This document shows, piece after piece, positions 7,324 to 13,936 of a stretch of DNA of 15,124 nucleotides (the stretch's first letter is position 1; each line of letters begins with the position of its first letter). This DNA comes from Bacillota bacterium. Lineage in GTDB: Bacteria; Bacillota; Clostridia; Oscillospirales; Acutalibacteraceae. Both the position numbers and the translations under genes were made by a program. A model generated the notes under the pieces. It ran no database searches, was not told where the DNA came from, and saw nothing but the letters and a program-made list of their open reading frames with translations. The stretch lies in contig JAEXDU010000196.1 of the NCBI GenBank assembly GCA_023401495.1, positions 1 to 15,124 on the forward strand, read 5' to 3'.

Positions 7324-8352
7324 TTATTCCAGCATTTCGATCAATCTTGCGATGTCGTCTTCTTTTGTGGCCCAGCTCGTGGCGAACCTTACGACCGTAT
7401 GCTCTTCATCGGCTTTTTCCCAAAAGCTGAACGCAACTTTCTCCTGCAGCTTTTGCATGACGGAATTTTTCAAAATGATAAACTGTTGATTGGTCGGGGA
7501 TTCCCAGGCAAATGTGCAGTTTTTTCTGCGAAATCCATCCTTCAGCAGCTCTGCCATTTCAATTGCATGCCCGCTGATTTTAAAATACAAATCGTCCGTA
7601 AATAATGTATCGAACTGGATTCCCAGCAAGCGGCCTTTCGCAAGCAGCGCGCCATGCTGTTTTACCGTCGTCATAAAATGCGGGGGCATATTATGCTTCG
7701 TAAATACTACCGCTTCGCCGCATAATGCGCCGACCTTTGTGCCACCGATGTAAAACACATCGCAGTATTCGGCAATCATGGGCAGCGTGACGTCCGTCTT
7801 TTTGCTCATCACGCCGTAACCCAGACGCGCACCGTCTAAATACAGGGGAATCTCAAACTTTCTGCAAACCGCGGAAAGATCACTCAGCTCCTGTTTGCTA
7901 TATAAGGTACCGTATTCTGTCGGGTGAGAAATATAAACCATTCCCGGGAACACCATATGCTCATGGTTTTCGTCCTTCCAGAATTCCTGTAAATAGCTTT
8001 CCAATGTACCGGCTGAAATTTTCCCATCGTTTTGGGGTATCCCCAGCACCTTGTGCCCTGTATATTCGATCGCGCCCGCCTCGTGAACGCTCACATGGCC
8101 TGTTTTTGCCGCCACAACGCCCTCATATCGTTCCAGCAGGGCGTCGATGACGATCGCATTTGTCTGTGTTCCGCCGACCAGAAACGAAATCTCTGCCTGC
8201 GGACATTGACAGGCTTCCCTGATCTTGATTTTTGCGCTTTCACAATATGGATCATTTCCATATCCCGATAATTGTTCTAAATTTGTATCAAGAAGGCGCT
8301 GTAAAATCTTTTCATGCGCTCCTTCTGTATAATCATTTTCAAACGACAACAT
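7324..8352 (-). CDS. Threonine aldolase-like PLP enzyme (beta-eliminating lyase family), 342 aa
   Basis: This is a fold-type I PLP enzyme of the low-specificity L-threonine aldolase group, which cleaves L-threonine or allo-threonine to glycine and acetaldehyde. FLVGGTQTN (57-65) binds the cofactor phosphate. H90 in VSVHEAGAIE stacks on PLP. LDGARLGYG (172-180) contains D173, which contacts the pyridine nitrogen, and R176. K206 in YIGGTKVGALCGE is the PLP lysine. The length fits the family (about 330-350). The ATG follows GGAGG by about 12 bases, a rather long spacing. No promoter is visible in the 117-base spacer after lexA, so read-through from lexA is possible. Stereospecificity cannot be deduced, and some members prefer other beta-hydroxy amino acids. 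Confidence 0.88.
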   Translation of the reverse strand: MLSFENDYTEGAHEKILQRLLDTNLEQLSGYGNDPYCESAKIKIREACQCPQAEISFLVGGTQTNAIVIDALLERYEGVVAAKTGHVSVHEAGAIEYTGHKVLGIPQNDGKISAGTLESYLQEFWKDENHEHMVFPGMVYISHPTEYGTLYSKQELSDLSAVCRKFEIPLYLDGARLGYGVMSKKTDVTLPMIAEYCDVFYIGGTKVGALCGEAVVFTKHNMPPHFMTTVKQHGALLAKGRLLGIQFDTLFTDDLYFKISGHAIEMAELLKDGFRRKNCTFAWESPTNQQFIILKNSVMQKLQEKVAFSFWEKADEEHTVVRFATSWATKEDDIARLIEMLE

Positions 8353-8420
8353 GCTAACTGAATTCCTCCCAATTTCTGTTTCACCGTCTGCCGGGGCGAT
8401 TTTTCCCGCAAATCTGCGTC

Positions 8421-8449
8421 TGCCGTTGTGGTACGTCAGACCAACGGCA
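8421..8449 (-). other. Stem-loop in the lexA-aldolase spacer
   Basis: TGCCGTTG (8421-8428) and CAACGGCA (8442-8449) form an eight-base stem that can be extended inwards by a GGT/ACC pairing. No U-tract follows on the minus strand, so a full terminator is doubtful. It may attenuate or process the lexA transcript. Confidence 0.4.
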
Positions 8450-8469
8450 TATCGAAGCTTCTGCCCTTT

Positions 8470-9057
8470 TTAGTAATAGCGGTAAACAGAAATCACGCGG
8501 CCAAGCACGAGAGCGCTTTGAGAGAAGATCGGAGAAAACGCGGGGTTTTCCGGCTGCAGGCGGATGTATTCCTGTTCAAAAAAAATCCGCTTGACCGTAG
8601 CCTCGTCGTCGATCAGCGCGACAACGATCTGCCCGTTTTCCGCCGCATCCTGGCGGTGAGCGATAATGTAATCCCCGTCGAGAATTCCGGCATTTTTCAT
8701 GCTGTCGCCCTGCACGCGCAGCGCAAACAGTTCCTTTTCGGGGTAACGATGCCCCACCAGCGGCAGGTAGCCCTCGACCTCTTCTACGGCCAGAATCGGC
8801 ACGCCGGCGGTCACTCTGCCCAAAATCGGCACACGGCTCACCTGCTCGGCGCCTTCAATATGAATGGCGCGATTGAGGCCGGCCTCGCGCCGAATGTAGC
8901 CCATATCCTCCAGCGTTTTGAGATGCAGGTGGACGGTCGAAGTGGATTTCAGGCCGGTTGCCTTGCAGATCTCCCGCACGGAGGGCGGCAGGCCGTATTG
9001 TGCTCTATCTTTTAAGTACTCATATATTTTTTTCTGGCTGCTGCTGAGTCCTTTCAT
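8470..9057 (-). CDS. lexA: LexA, SOS-response repressor and self-cleaving protease, 195 aa
   Basis: LexA represses DNA-damage genes and cleaves itself when RecA filaments form. The N-terminal winged helix (1-65) has SVREICKATGLKSTSTVHLHLKTLE (26-50 in part), the DNA-recognition region. The cleavage bond is A84-G85 in RVTAGVP. The catalytic dyad is S119 (GDSMKN) and K156 (EATVKRI). The length is typical. I chose the ATG at 9057 because GGAGG lies seven bases before it and homologues begin with this MKxL-type sequence. An upstream in-frame ATG at 9123 would place the promoter inside the coding region. A promoter and a palindromic operator lie directly upstream, indicating autoregulation. The neighbouring candidate small RNA is transcribed divergently. 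Confidence 0.96.
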   Translation of the reverse strand: MKGLSSSQKKIYEYLKDRAQYGLPPSVREICKATGLKSTSTVHLHLKTLEDMGYIRREAGLNRAIHIEGAEQVSRVPILGRVTAGVPILAVEEVEGYLPLVGHRYPEKELFALRVQGDSMKNAGILDGDYIIAHRQDAAENGQIVVALIDDEATVKRIFFEQEYIRLQPENPAFSPIFSQSALVLGRVISVYRYY

Positions 9058-9090
9058 CCCATTTCCTCCCAGGTATTCCAAGTCAACCTT

Positions 9091-9119
9091 ATCATACCAC
9101 AGGGCCCTATAGATTGCAA
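9091..9119 (-). promoter_or_regulatory. lexA promoter
   Basis: On the minus strand, TTGCAA (9114-9119) and TATGAT (9091-9096) are 17 bases apart. The -35 hexamer overlaps the LexA operator, so repressor binding would block polymerase. Confidence 0.8.
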
Positions 9120-9131
9120 ACAAATGTTTGC
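9116..9131. promoter_or_regulatory. LexA operator (SOS box)
   Basis: GCAAACAAATGTTTGC has six-base inverted arms around AAAT. It fits the Gram-positive SOS box CGAACRNRYGTTYG with A replacing G inside each half site (CAAAC/GTTTG). The location over the lexA -35 is the expected autoregulatory position. Confidence 0.78.
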
Positions 9132-9253
9132 GGATTTTTCACAATTTTTTTGTTTTAAGAGCTGTTTTCATCTTATTTTAATGCAAAATTACATGACTCC
9201 AAAAGTTAAAAGAATATTCATAGCGTATTAACAACTGCCCCGCGAATTCAAAT

Positions 9254-9376
9254 TATAATATGATTGTATTCAGACGATGGAGCCGCACCATCAGAATACA
9301 AAGTTCTACCCTCCTCAATATACCCCTCAAGCTAACGAAAAAAGACCGAATCAATTGGATTCGGTCTTTTTTCTTT
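9254..9376 (+). ncRNA. Candidate small RNA gene (or terminated leader of the M23 gene)
   Basis: A TATAAT box (9254-9259) is followed six bases later by a hairpin with arms TTGTATTC (9264-9271) and GAATACAA (9294-9301) and an inner GATGG/CCATC stem (9276-9280, 9288-9292). Next is a 36-base unpaired stretch (9302-9337) with ACCCTCCTC and ACCCCTC, both able to pair with Shine-Dalgarno sequences. A perfect 15 bp terminator (9338-9352, 9358-9372) with a T-run closes the unit. The transcript would be about 110 bases with no convincing ORF. This is the architecture of Firmicute regulatory RNAs with C-rich seed regions. No good -35 is visible at 17 bases (TTAACA lies 20 bases away). Alternatively it is an attenuator leader for the M23 gene 80 bases downstream. 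No known RNA family is recognised. Confidence 0.55.
9338..9376 (+). terminator. Intrinsic terminator of the candidate small RNA
   Basis: AAAAAAGACCGAATC (9338-9352) pairs exactly with 9358-9372 across a five-base loop, and more T residues follow. It is a strong terminator that ends 80 bases before the M23 gene's ATG, with no coding region before it. Confidence 0.88.
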
Positions 9377-9452
9377 TTTGCGCCACTTTTTGTTTCAAAC
9401 GGCATATTTGGTGTTTTTTCTGGTCAAAATAGCCTCGGAGGTGCTTTTACAG

Positions 9453-10205
9453 ATGAGCAGTCTGCATTTTAAATCAGAAAATCAATCCCCAAAGAAAAAC
9501 AACAAGGGTTTTTATGTCGCGCTGGGCGTTTGCCTGGTTGCCGTTGGTGTTGCCGCCTGGACTACGTATGACAGTGTCGTGAAATATGCCAATCCTCAGG
9601 ATACGTCCTCGTATTCCACTTCGCCCACCGGACGCACGCAGTCAGGTGTTTATGCCAGCAGCAAGCCGGAAGAGGCTTCGTCTCAGCCGCAGTCCGCCGC
9701 TCCGTCTTCTTCCAAACCGGCTGCTTCGTCTCAGGCACCGGACAAGACCGCTTCGTCCAAACCGGAGCAGCCCGCCAAACAGACGGCGGCCAAACCCGCA
9801 TCTTATGTTTACCCGGTTGGGGAAACCCCGAAAGTTACCAAAAATTACAGCGGAGACAACCCCATCTTTTCCGACACGATGCAGGACTGGCGTGTTCACT
9901 CCGGCACAGATTTTGAGGCAAAGATCGGCGACCCGGTCAAAGCCATCGACAGCGGAAAGGTCAAGGACCTGTACGCAGACGGTAATCTGGGCAATGTTGC
10001 AGTGATTGAGCACAGTGACGGAATCACCGCGTACTACTGTGGCCTGGGTGACACCTTCCTGGTGAAAAAGGGCGATGAAGTAAACGCAGGACAGAAGATT
10101 GGCTCGGTCAATGTTGTGCCGATCGAATCGGTGGAAAAGCCGCATCTGCATCTGGAAATCAAAAAATCCGGTAAGCTGATCGACCCGATCACTCTTTTCA
10201 AATGA
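9453..10205 (+). CDS. M23 (LytM) family metallopeptidase, SpoIIQ-like membrane-anchored protein, 250 aa
   Basis: A single transmembrane segment (about 19-36) follows a short basic cytoplasmic tail. A Ser/Ala/Pro/Lys-rich linker (about 50-118) leads to a C-terminal LytM domain (about 120-250). Zinc ligands are all present: H149 and D153 in HSGTD, H231 and H233 in HLHLE. The domain could therefore bind zinc and cut peptidoglycan, unlike degenerate SpoIIQ of B. subtilis and more like the clostridial form. SpoIIQ is a forespore protein that pairs with SpoIIIAH across the two membranes during engulfment; assignment here rests on architecture and the adjacent spoIVB-spo0A genes. I chose the ATG at 9453, preceded by GGAGG at 11 bases. 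The longer in-frame start at 9378 lies right behind a terminator and lacks a ribosome site. A generic cell-wall endopeptidase remains possible. Confidence 0.85.
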   Translation: MSSLHFKSENQSPKKNNKGFYVALGVCLVAVGVAAWTTYDSVVKYANPQDTSSYSTSPTGRTQSGVYASSKPEEASSQPQSAAPSSSKPAASSQAPDKTASSKPEQPAKQTAAKPASYVYPVGETPKVTKNYSGDNPIFSDTMQDWRVHSGTDFEAKIGDPVKAIDSGKVKDLYADGNLGNVAVIEHSDGITAYYCGLGDTFLVKKGDEVNAGQKIGSVNVVPIESVEKPHLHLEIKKSGKLIDPITLFK

Positions 10206-10238
10206 GTCAAACCGTACAAAGAAACCCATAAAACAGAT

Positions 10239-10272
10239 AAATCCCCGCCGGCAATCGTCGGCGGGGATTTTT
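10239..10272 (+). terminator. Intrinsic terminator after the M23 peptidase gene
   Basis: AAATCCCCGCCG (10239-10250) pairs with CGGCGGGGATTT (10259-10270) and runs into T5. It separates the peptidase gene from spoIVB. Confidence 0.9.
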
Positions 10273-10420
10273 ACAAAATTTTCATCCAAAAATTTCATTG
10301 ATCAAAAATCATTTTCTTTTTAAACAGCTTAATTTGAGCCAATTTTAAAAATTTCTGACATTCGCCGCCGACCGTATGAAGAAGTTGATCATTCCTTCCA
10401 GATTTCCCCAGAAAAAAGCG

Positions 10421-10453
10421 GATTTGACAACATAAATACTTTCGATTTGACAA
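10421..10453. promoter_or_regulatory. Tandem GATTTGACAA repeat before spoIVB, Spo0A-box-like
   Basis: GATTTGACAA occurs at 10421-10430 and again at 10444-10453, 23 bases apart. Read on the minus strand each copy gives TTGTCAAA, close to the Spo0A box core TGTCGAA. The TTGACA parts could alternatively be -35 elements, but no matching -10 is seen. spoIVB is known as a forespore (sigma-F/G) gene elsewhere, so a Spo0A role is speculative. Confidence 0.35.
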
Positions 10454-10480
10454 AGATTAAATGCGAAAGGAGGTGAATGT

Positions 10481-11728
10481 TTGAAAAAAGGAAAAAAATT
10501 TTTTCAACGATTGACCGGCTGGCTTACCGCACTTACTCTGCTGGCAGGGTCGGCAGTGGGATACTACCACTACACCTTGCCTGATCAGTTCCGCGTGACG
10601 GCGGGAACCAAGCTGCGGCTGAACCAGACCGGCCTTAGCATCATCGACACGGTAAACAAAAAAGAAATTACCGCGTCCGCTTTAAAATCCGCAAACCAAA
10701 ATTACCATGCTCAACTGATGTTGTTTGACGTAATCCCCATCAAAACAGTCAGCGTGAAAGTGGTGCAGGAAAAGCTTTTGGTGCCTTGCGGTACTCCTTT
10801 CGGCATCAAAATGTTCACAAACGGCGTGATGGTGGTCGGCGTTGCCGACATTGAAAGCGCCGGAAAAATGATCAATCCCGCCGCTGTGGCGGGCGTGAAG
10901 GTGGGCGACATCATTACCGAGGTAAATGGAACAGCCGTTACCCAGAACAGCCAGGTGGCGAAGCTTATTGAAAGCAGCGCCGGCGCACCGGTCGAGCTTT
11001 CCATTAAACGGAATGAAGAAACGCTCACAGCAACTCTTACCCCTATTCTGTCCGATGTGGACGGAAGTTATAAGGGCGGCCTTTGGGTACGCGACAGCAC
11101 TGCCGGTATCGGCACCGTAACTTTTTATGATCCGTCGAACGGATCGTTCGGCGGTCTTGGCCATGGCATCTGCGACGTGGACACGAATGAGCTGATGCCG
11201 CTTCGCAGCGGCGACGTTGTTTCCGTGACCATCAGCGGTATTGTCAAGGGCCAAAAGGGCCGTGCAGGCGAACTGCGCGGCTATTTCAACAACGATTTCC
11301 CTGTCGGCCAGCTGCAGGCCAATTCCGAAGGCGGTGTGTACGGCACGCTGAATTCCTCTCCTGTTTCTACCGAGGCTATCCCCCTTGCCGTGAAGCAGGA
11401 AGTGAAAACAGGCGCTGCACAGATTTACACCACGGTGGACGGAACAACGCCCAGGCCTTACGGCATTGAAATCGAATCGATCAACTATCAGGACGGCACC
11501 AAAACGAAGAATTTGGTCGTTAAAGTGACCGACCCTGATCTGCTCAGCAAAACGGGAGGAATTGTTCAGGGGATGAGCGGCAGCCCGATTGTGCAAAACG
11601 GAAAATTAGTAGGCGCCGTAACCCACGTATTTGTCAATGATCCCACGCGCGGCTACGGAATTCTGGCAGAAAACATGCTGGAAATCTCCGAAAAAACGAG
11701 TCTGGAGAGCACGGAAAAGGCATCTTAA
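10481..11728 (+). CDS. spoIVB: SpoIVB, sporulation signalling serine peptidase (S55), 415 aa
   Basis: SpoIVB is secreted from the forespore into the intermembrane space and cleaves SpoIVFA, releasing the SpoIVFB protease that activates pro-sigma-K in the mother cell. An N-terminal membrane or signal segment spans about residues 11-29. A PDZ domain (about 105-185) includes AGVKVGDIITEVNG (137-150). The chymotrypsin-like domain has catalytic H228 in GLGHGICD and nucleophile S366 in GMSGSP. The start is a TTG with a full AAAGGAGGTGA ribosome site seven bases before it, a strong site that fixes the start. spo0A follows 128 bases later with no terminator between them, the canonical order in endospore formers. 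Some read-through into spo0A is likely. Confidence 0.95.
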   Translation: MKKGKKFFQRLTGWLTALTLLAGSAVGYYHYTLPDQFRVTAGTKLRLNQTGLSIIDTVNKKEITASALKSANQNYHAQLMLFDVIPIKTVSVKVVQEKLLVPCGTPFGIKMFTNGVMVVGVADIESAGKMINPAAVAGVKVGDIITEVNGTAVTQNSQVAKLIESSAGAPVELSIKRNEETLTATLTPILSDVDGSYKGGLWVRDSTAGIGTVTFYDPSNGSFGGLGHGICDVDTNELMPLRSGDVVSVTISGIVKGQKGRAGELRGYFNNDFPVGQLQANSEGGVYGTLNSSPVSTEAIPLAVKQEVKTGAAQIYTTVDGTTPRPYGIEIESINYQDGTKTKNLVVKVTDPDLLSKTGGIVQGMSGSPIVQNGKLVGAVTHVFVNDPTRGYGILAENMLEISEKTSLESTEKAS

Positions 11729-11793
11729 AACGAAATTTTTTACTATTTTGAAATATAATTACCAAATTCGCGTAAAAAATATTGTGTAAGGTA

Positions 11794-11822
11794 TTGCCAT
11801 AAATGCCAATATATGGTATTAT
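11794..11822 (+). promoter_or_regulatory. Probable sigma-A promoter of spo0A
   Basis: TTGCCA (11794-11799) and TATTAT (11817-11822) are 17 bases apart, 35 bases before the ATG. GGTATT is repeated at 11790 and 11815. No convincing Spo0A box or sigma-H promoter was seen, so starvation control by these cannot be claimed. Confidence 0.55.
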
Positions 11823-11856
11823 AAGCCTGTAAATTAAAAAACAGGGGGATATGTTC

Positions 11857-12636
11857 ATGGAAAAACATTTAAAACTGCTGATTTCTAATGACACTGACGA
11901 ATTTGCTCGAAGCTATTCTCATGATTTTGAAGTTGCGGGTATTGATGTCGTCTATTCTCCAAAGGATGGACTGAGGGTTTTGGACCATATTGATCTCGAA
12001 CAACCTGACGTCGTCCTTGTGGACCTGTTCATGCCCCGACTGGATGCGATCGGAGTCATTCATGGGATTCGAAAAAAGTACGCCTCTAAGGCGCCTTCCT
12101 TCATTGTCATGTCTACATTCAGCAGCCCCACGCTGGAGCGTGAGGTAATGCTTTCCGGAGCTGCATATTTTGTAATCGTACCGTTTGACGCAAAGGAACT
12201 GGCTCAAAGAATCTTAAGAATATGCGGCAGTATCGCCCCAAAATCGGAACAGGCTTCGGTACCGGCACCAAAAGGCAAACCTTCTCTTGAAATCCAGGTC
12301 ACAGAAATCCTTCATCAGATCGGTGTTCCGGCTCACATTAAGGGATACCATTACCTGAGGGATTCTATCATCATGGCCGTGCAGACACCAGACATTATCA
12401 ATGCCGTGACCAAGCAGCTGTATCCCAGTGTGGCCAAGCGGTACGAGACAACGCCCTCGCGTGTGGAACGTGCTATCCGCCATGCCATTGAGGTAGCCTG
12501 GGACAGAGGCGACATCGACATCCTGAATTCCTATTTTGGGTACACGATTCACAACACCCGCGGAAAGCCCACTAACAGTGAGTTTATCGCCATGATCAGT
12601 GATAAGCTCCGGCTGGAAATGAAGTCCGCCAGCTAA
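11857..12636 (+). CDS. spo0A: Spo0A, master regulator of sporulation with an atypical receiver, 259 aa
   Basis: Spo0A switches cells into sporulation when its receiver is phosphorylated. The receiver (1-120) keeps the phosphoacceptor D56 (VDLFMP), one acidic-pocket residue (D12) and S86 at the Thr/Ser switch. The first acidic residue, usually Asp, is N11. The near-invariant Lys of the KPFD motif is V108 (VIVPFD). The linker (125-140) is Pro/Lys-rich. The DNA-binding domain (142-259) is strongly conserved, with EILHQIGVPAHIKGYHYLR, SRVERAIRHAIEVAW and PTNSEFIAMISDKLRLE. I chose ATG 11857, eight bases after the G-rich ribosome site, over ATG 11851, which would be only two bases from it. It follows spoIVB and has its own promoter. 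Altered receiver chemistry may change how phosphorylation is achieved or sensed. Confidence 0.96.
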   Translation: MEKHLKLLISNDTDEFARSYSHDFEVAGIDVVYSPKDGLRVLDHIDLEQPDVVLVDLFMPRLDAIGVIHGIRKKYASKAPSFIVMSTFSSPTLEREVMLSGAAYFVIVPFDAKELAQRILRICGSIAPKSEQASVPAPKGKPSLEIQVTEILHQIGVPAHIKGYHYLRDSIIMAVQTPDIINAVTKQLYPSVAKRYETTPSRVERAIRHAIEVAWDRGDIDILNSYFGYTIHNTRGKPTNSEFIAMISDKLRLEMKSAS

Positions 12637-12645
12637 AAAGAAAAA

Positions 12646-12702
12646 CTCCTTTCCCCAATCAGCCGGATGAGGATCCGCTTTTTAGGGAAAGGAGATTTTT
12701 TT
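12646..12702 (+). terminator. Intrinsic terminator after spo0A
   Basis: CTCCTTTCCC (12646-12655) pairs with GGGAAAGGAG (12685-12694), enclosing a smaller CGGAT/ATCCG hairpin, and T7 follows. It begins 10 bases after the spo0A stop. Confidence 0.88.
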
Positions 12703-12741
12703 GCATTTTTTCGGATTTATTTGTAAATTCAAAAAGCCGGA

Positions 12742-12850
12742 TATTCAGAAAACAGAGCGAGGCAAGGCGGCGGCGCAGGAATACAGGACATATTCCCAGA
12801 ATTTTGAACGCAGCCGCAGCCCGCTTTTCCTCAAATAGATATTATGGTGA
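12742..12850. repeat. Possible dispersed intergenic repeat, GC-rich imperfect inverted sequence
   Basis: A GC-rich block (about 12766-12790, GAGCGAGGCAAGGCGGCGGC) faces a GCAGCCGCAGCCCGC block (about 12810-12825). Between them sits GGAATA/TATTCC (a six-base hairpin at about 12778-12797). The surrounding spacer is AT-rich. The sequence has no ORF and looks like the miniature repeats found between genes in Clostridia. Copies elsewhere cannot be seen from this window. Confidence 0.35.
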
Positions 12851-12890
12851 TCTTACAAACAGACCTTGTGATGAACAGACCTGTTTTCGA

Positions 12891-13841
12891 TTACATGGAT
12901 GTGCTCTTCGTCACAAACAGCAGGGAATTCGGAACCGGGCGCTCCTTGCCGTCGGACGGCTTGTTGCGCAGTAACAGCGTGCTGTTGCCGTAATTGCGGC
13001 TGAGCAGTGTAGCAGAACCGCCTGCATCCAGATTGCCGGCCTGCACCGCTCCCATGTCCTTCATCAGCTGGGCAAATTCCTTTAGCGTTGCCCCTGTGGA
13101 ATACTGGGACTGACGGCCGTCGACCATCACAAAAAATACGGTTCCGTCGGCACGAAGGCCAACGCCAAGCCGGGGCGAATAGGTTTTTTGATCCGCATCC
13201 TTCTGCGCGACAACGTTTCCATCTTTTACAAGAAGCGTGTCATACAGGCCGATCGCGTTCTGCAGCTCGGATTTCATCTGCGGATAATCGTCATTCGAGG
13301 CGATCACCGGAGTGCCATCCTTCTTAATGCCGAAAAAGTTCCAGCGATAGGCACGGGAAGACACGGTGCCCTGTACCTCAACACCGTCTTTGACGACAAC
13401 ACCCCACGGCTGATTTGTGGTCATATTGAACATATCACCGTTGATCGCCGCGACGACCGATTTTCCGTTGGCCATTGCCGAAGCAGCTTGTGCGCGCACC
13501 GTAGCGGCCTGATAGCCGCCCGCATATGTAGTGTCACCGGGTGTGCCAACCGTAATGCCGATCTGCCCTGCTGAGGGTTCGTATTCCAGCATAAAGCACT
13601 CATTGATTTTACAACTTAAATTTGTATAGGTGAATCTTGTTTCCACAAGACCGGGCGCTACCGTTCTGCTGTAATCGCTCATCAGAGAGGTTGCCACCAG
13701 ATTTGTCAGGCTGAGCTGCCCGAACACCGGCACCGCCGCAGAAGCCGTGGCAGACATCTGCACAGCGGCCAGCAACACGGCAGCTGCGGATACAATCTTA
13801 CGTTTCGTTGATTTTGATTTCGAGCTTTTTGATTGTTTCAT
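12891..13841 (-). CDS. Secreted phosphodiester glycosidase family protein (NAGPA/DUF2233 type), 316 aa
   Basis: The family includes the human uncovering enzyme NAGPA and bacterial relatives that act on sugar phosphodiesters, including cell-wall or capsule material. A signal peptide with a Lys/Ser-rich N-region and hydrophobic core (16-30) has an AXA-type cleavage site near residue 35 (TASA). Family motifs follow in order: NGDMF (134-138), PWGVVVKDG (145-153), a VDGR turn (240-243), LDAGGSATL (271-279) and RPVPNSLLF (301-309). The length is typical for a single-domain bacterial member, with no cell-wall-binding repeats, so the protein is probably released or attached by charge. In B. subtilis the YoeB/YpbG-like exported group has broad cell-wall roles, but no specific function can be fixed here. 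The ATG follows AAGGAG at about 12 bases. Its own promoter is at 13874-13902. Confidence 0.88.
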   Translation of the reverse strand: MKQSKSSKSKSTKRKIVSAAAVLLAAVQMSATASAAVPVFGQLSLTNLVATSLMSDYSRTVAPGLVETRFTYTNLSCKINECFMLEYEPSAGQIGITVGTPGDTTYAGGYQAATVRAQAASAMANGKSVVAAINGDMFNMTTNQPWGVVVKDGVEVQGTVSSRAYRWNFFGIKKDGTPVIASNDDYPQMKSELQNAIGLYDTLLVKDGNVVAQKDADQKTYSPRLGVGLRADGTVFFVMVDGRQSQYSTGATLKEFAQLMKDMGAVQAGNLDAGGSATLLSRNYGNSTLLLRNKPSDGKERPVPNSLLFVTKSTSM

Positions 13842-13873
13842 CTTTGCTGAGGTCTCCTTCCTTAGTTATCTTC

Positions 13874-13902
13874 ATCTTAGACCATCAGGAAGATTATGTC
13901 AA
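13874..13902 (-). promoter_or_regulatory. Promoter of the phosphodiester glycosidase-family gene
   Basis: On the minus strand, TTGACA (13897-13902) and TAAGAT (13874-13879) are 17 bases apart, 30 bases before the ATG. Confidence 0.8.
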
Positions 13903-13936
13903 CCAAAAACAGGCATTTTTTCCTCTAAAATAAATG

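Noticed and set aside
9058..9123. Longer LexA starting at 9123
   Set aside because: It would put the -35/-10 and operator within or at the edge of the coding region, while ATG 9057 has a strong ribosome site.
9378..9452. Longer N-terminus for the M23 peptidase starting at 9378
   Set aside because: This start lies right behind the terminator, lacks a ribosome site, and would add a second hydrophobic segment. ATG 9453 has GGAGG upstream.
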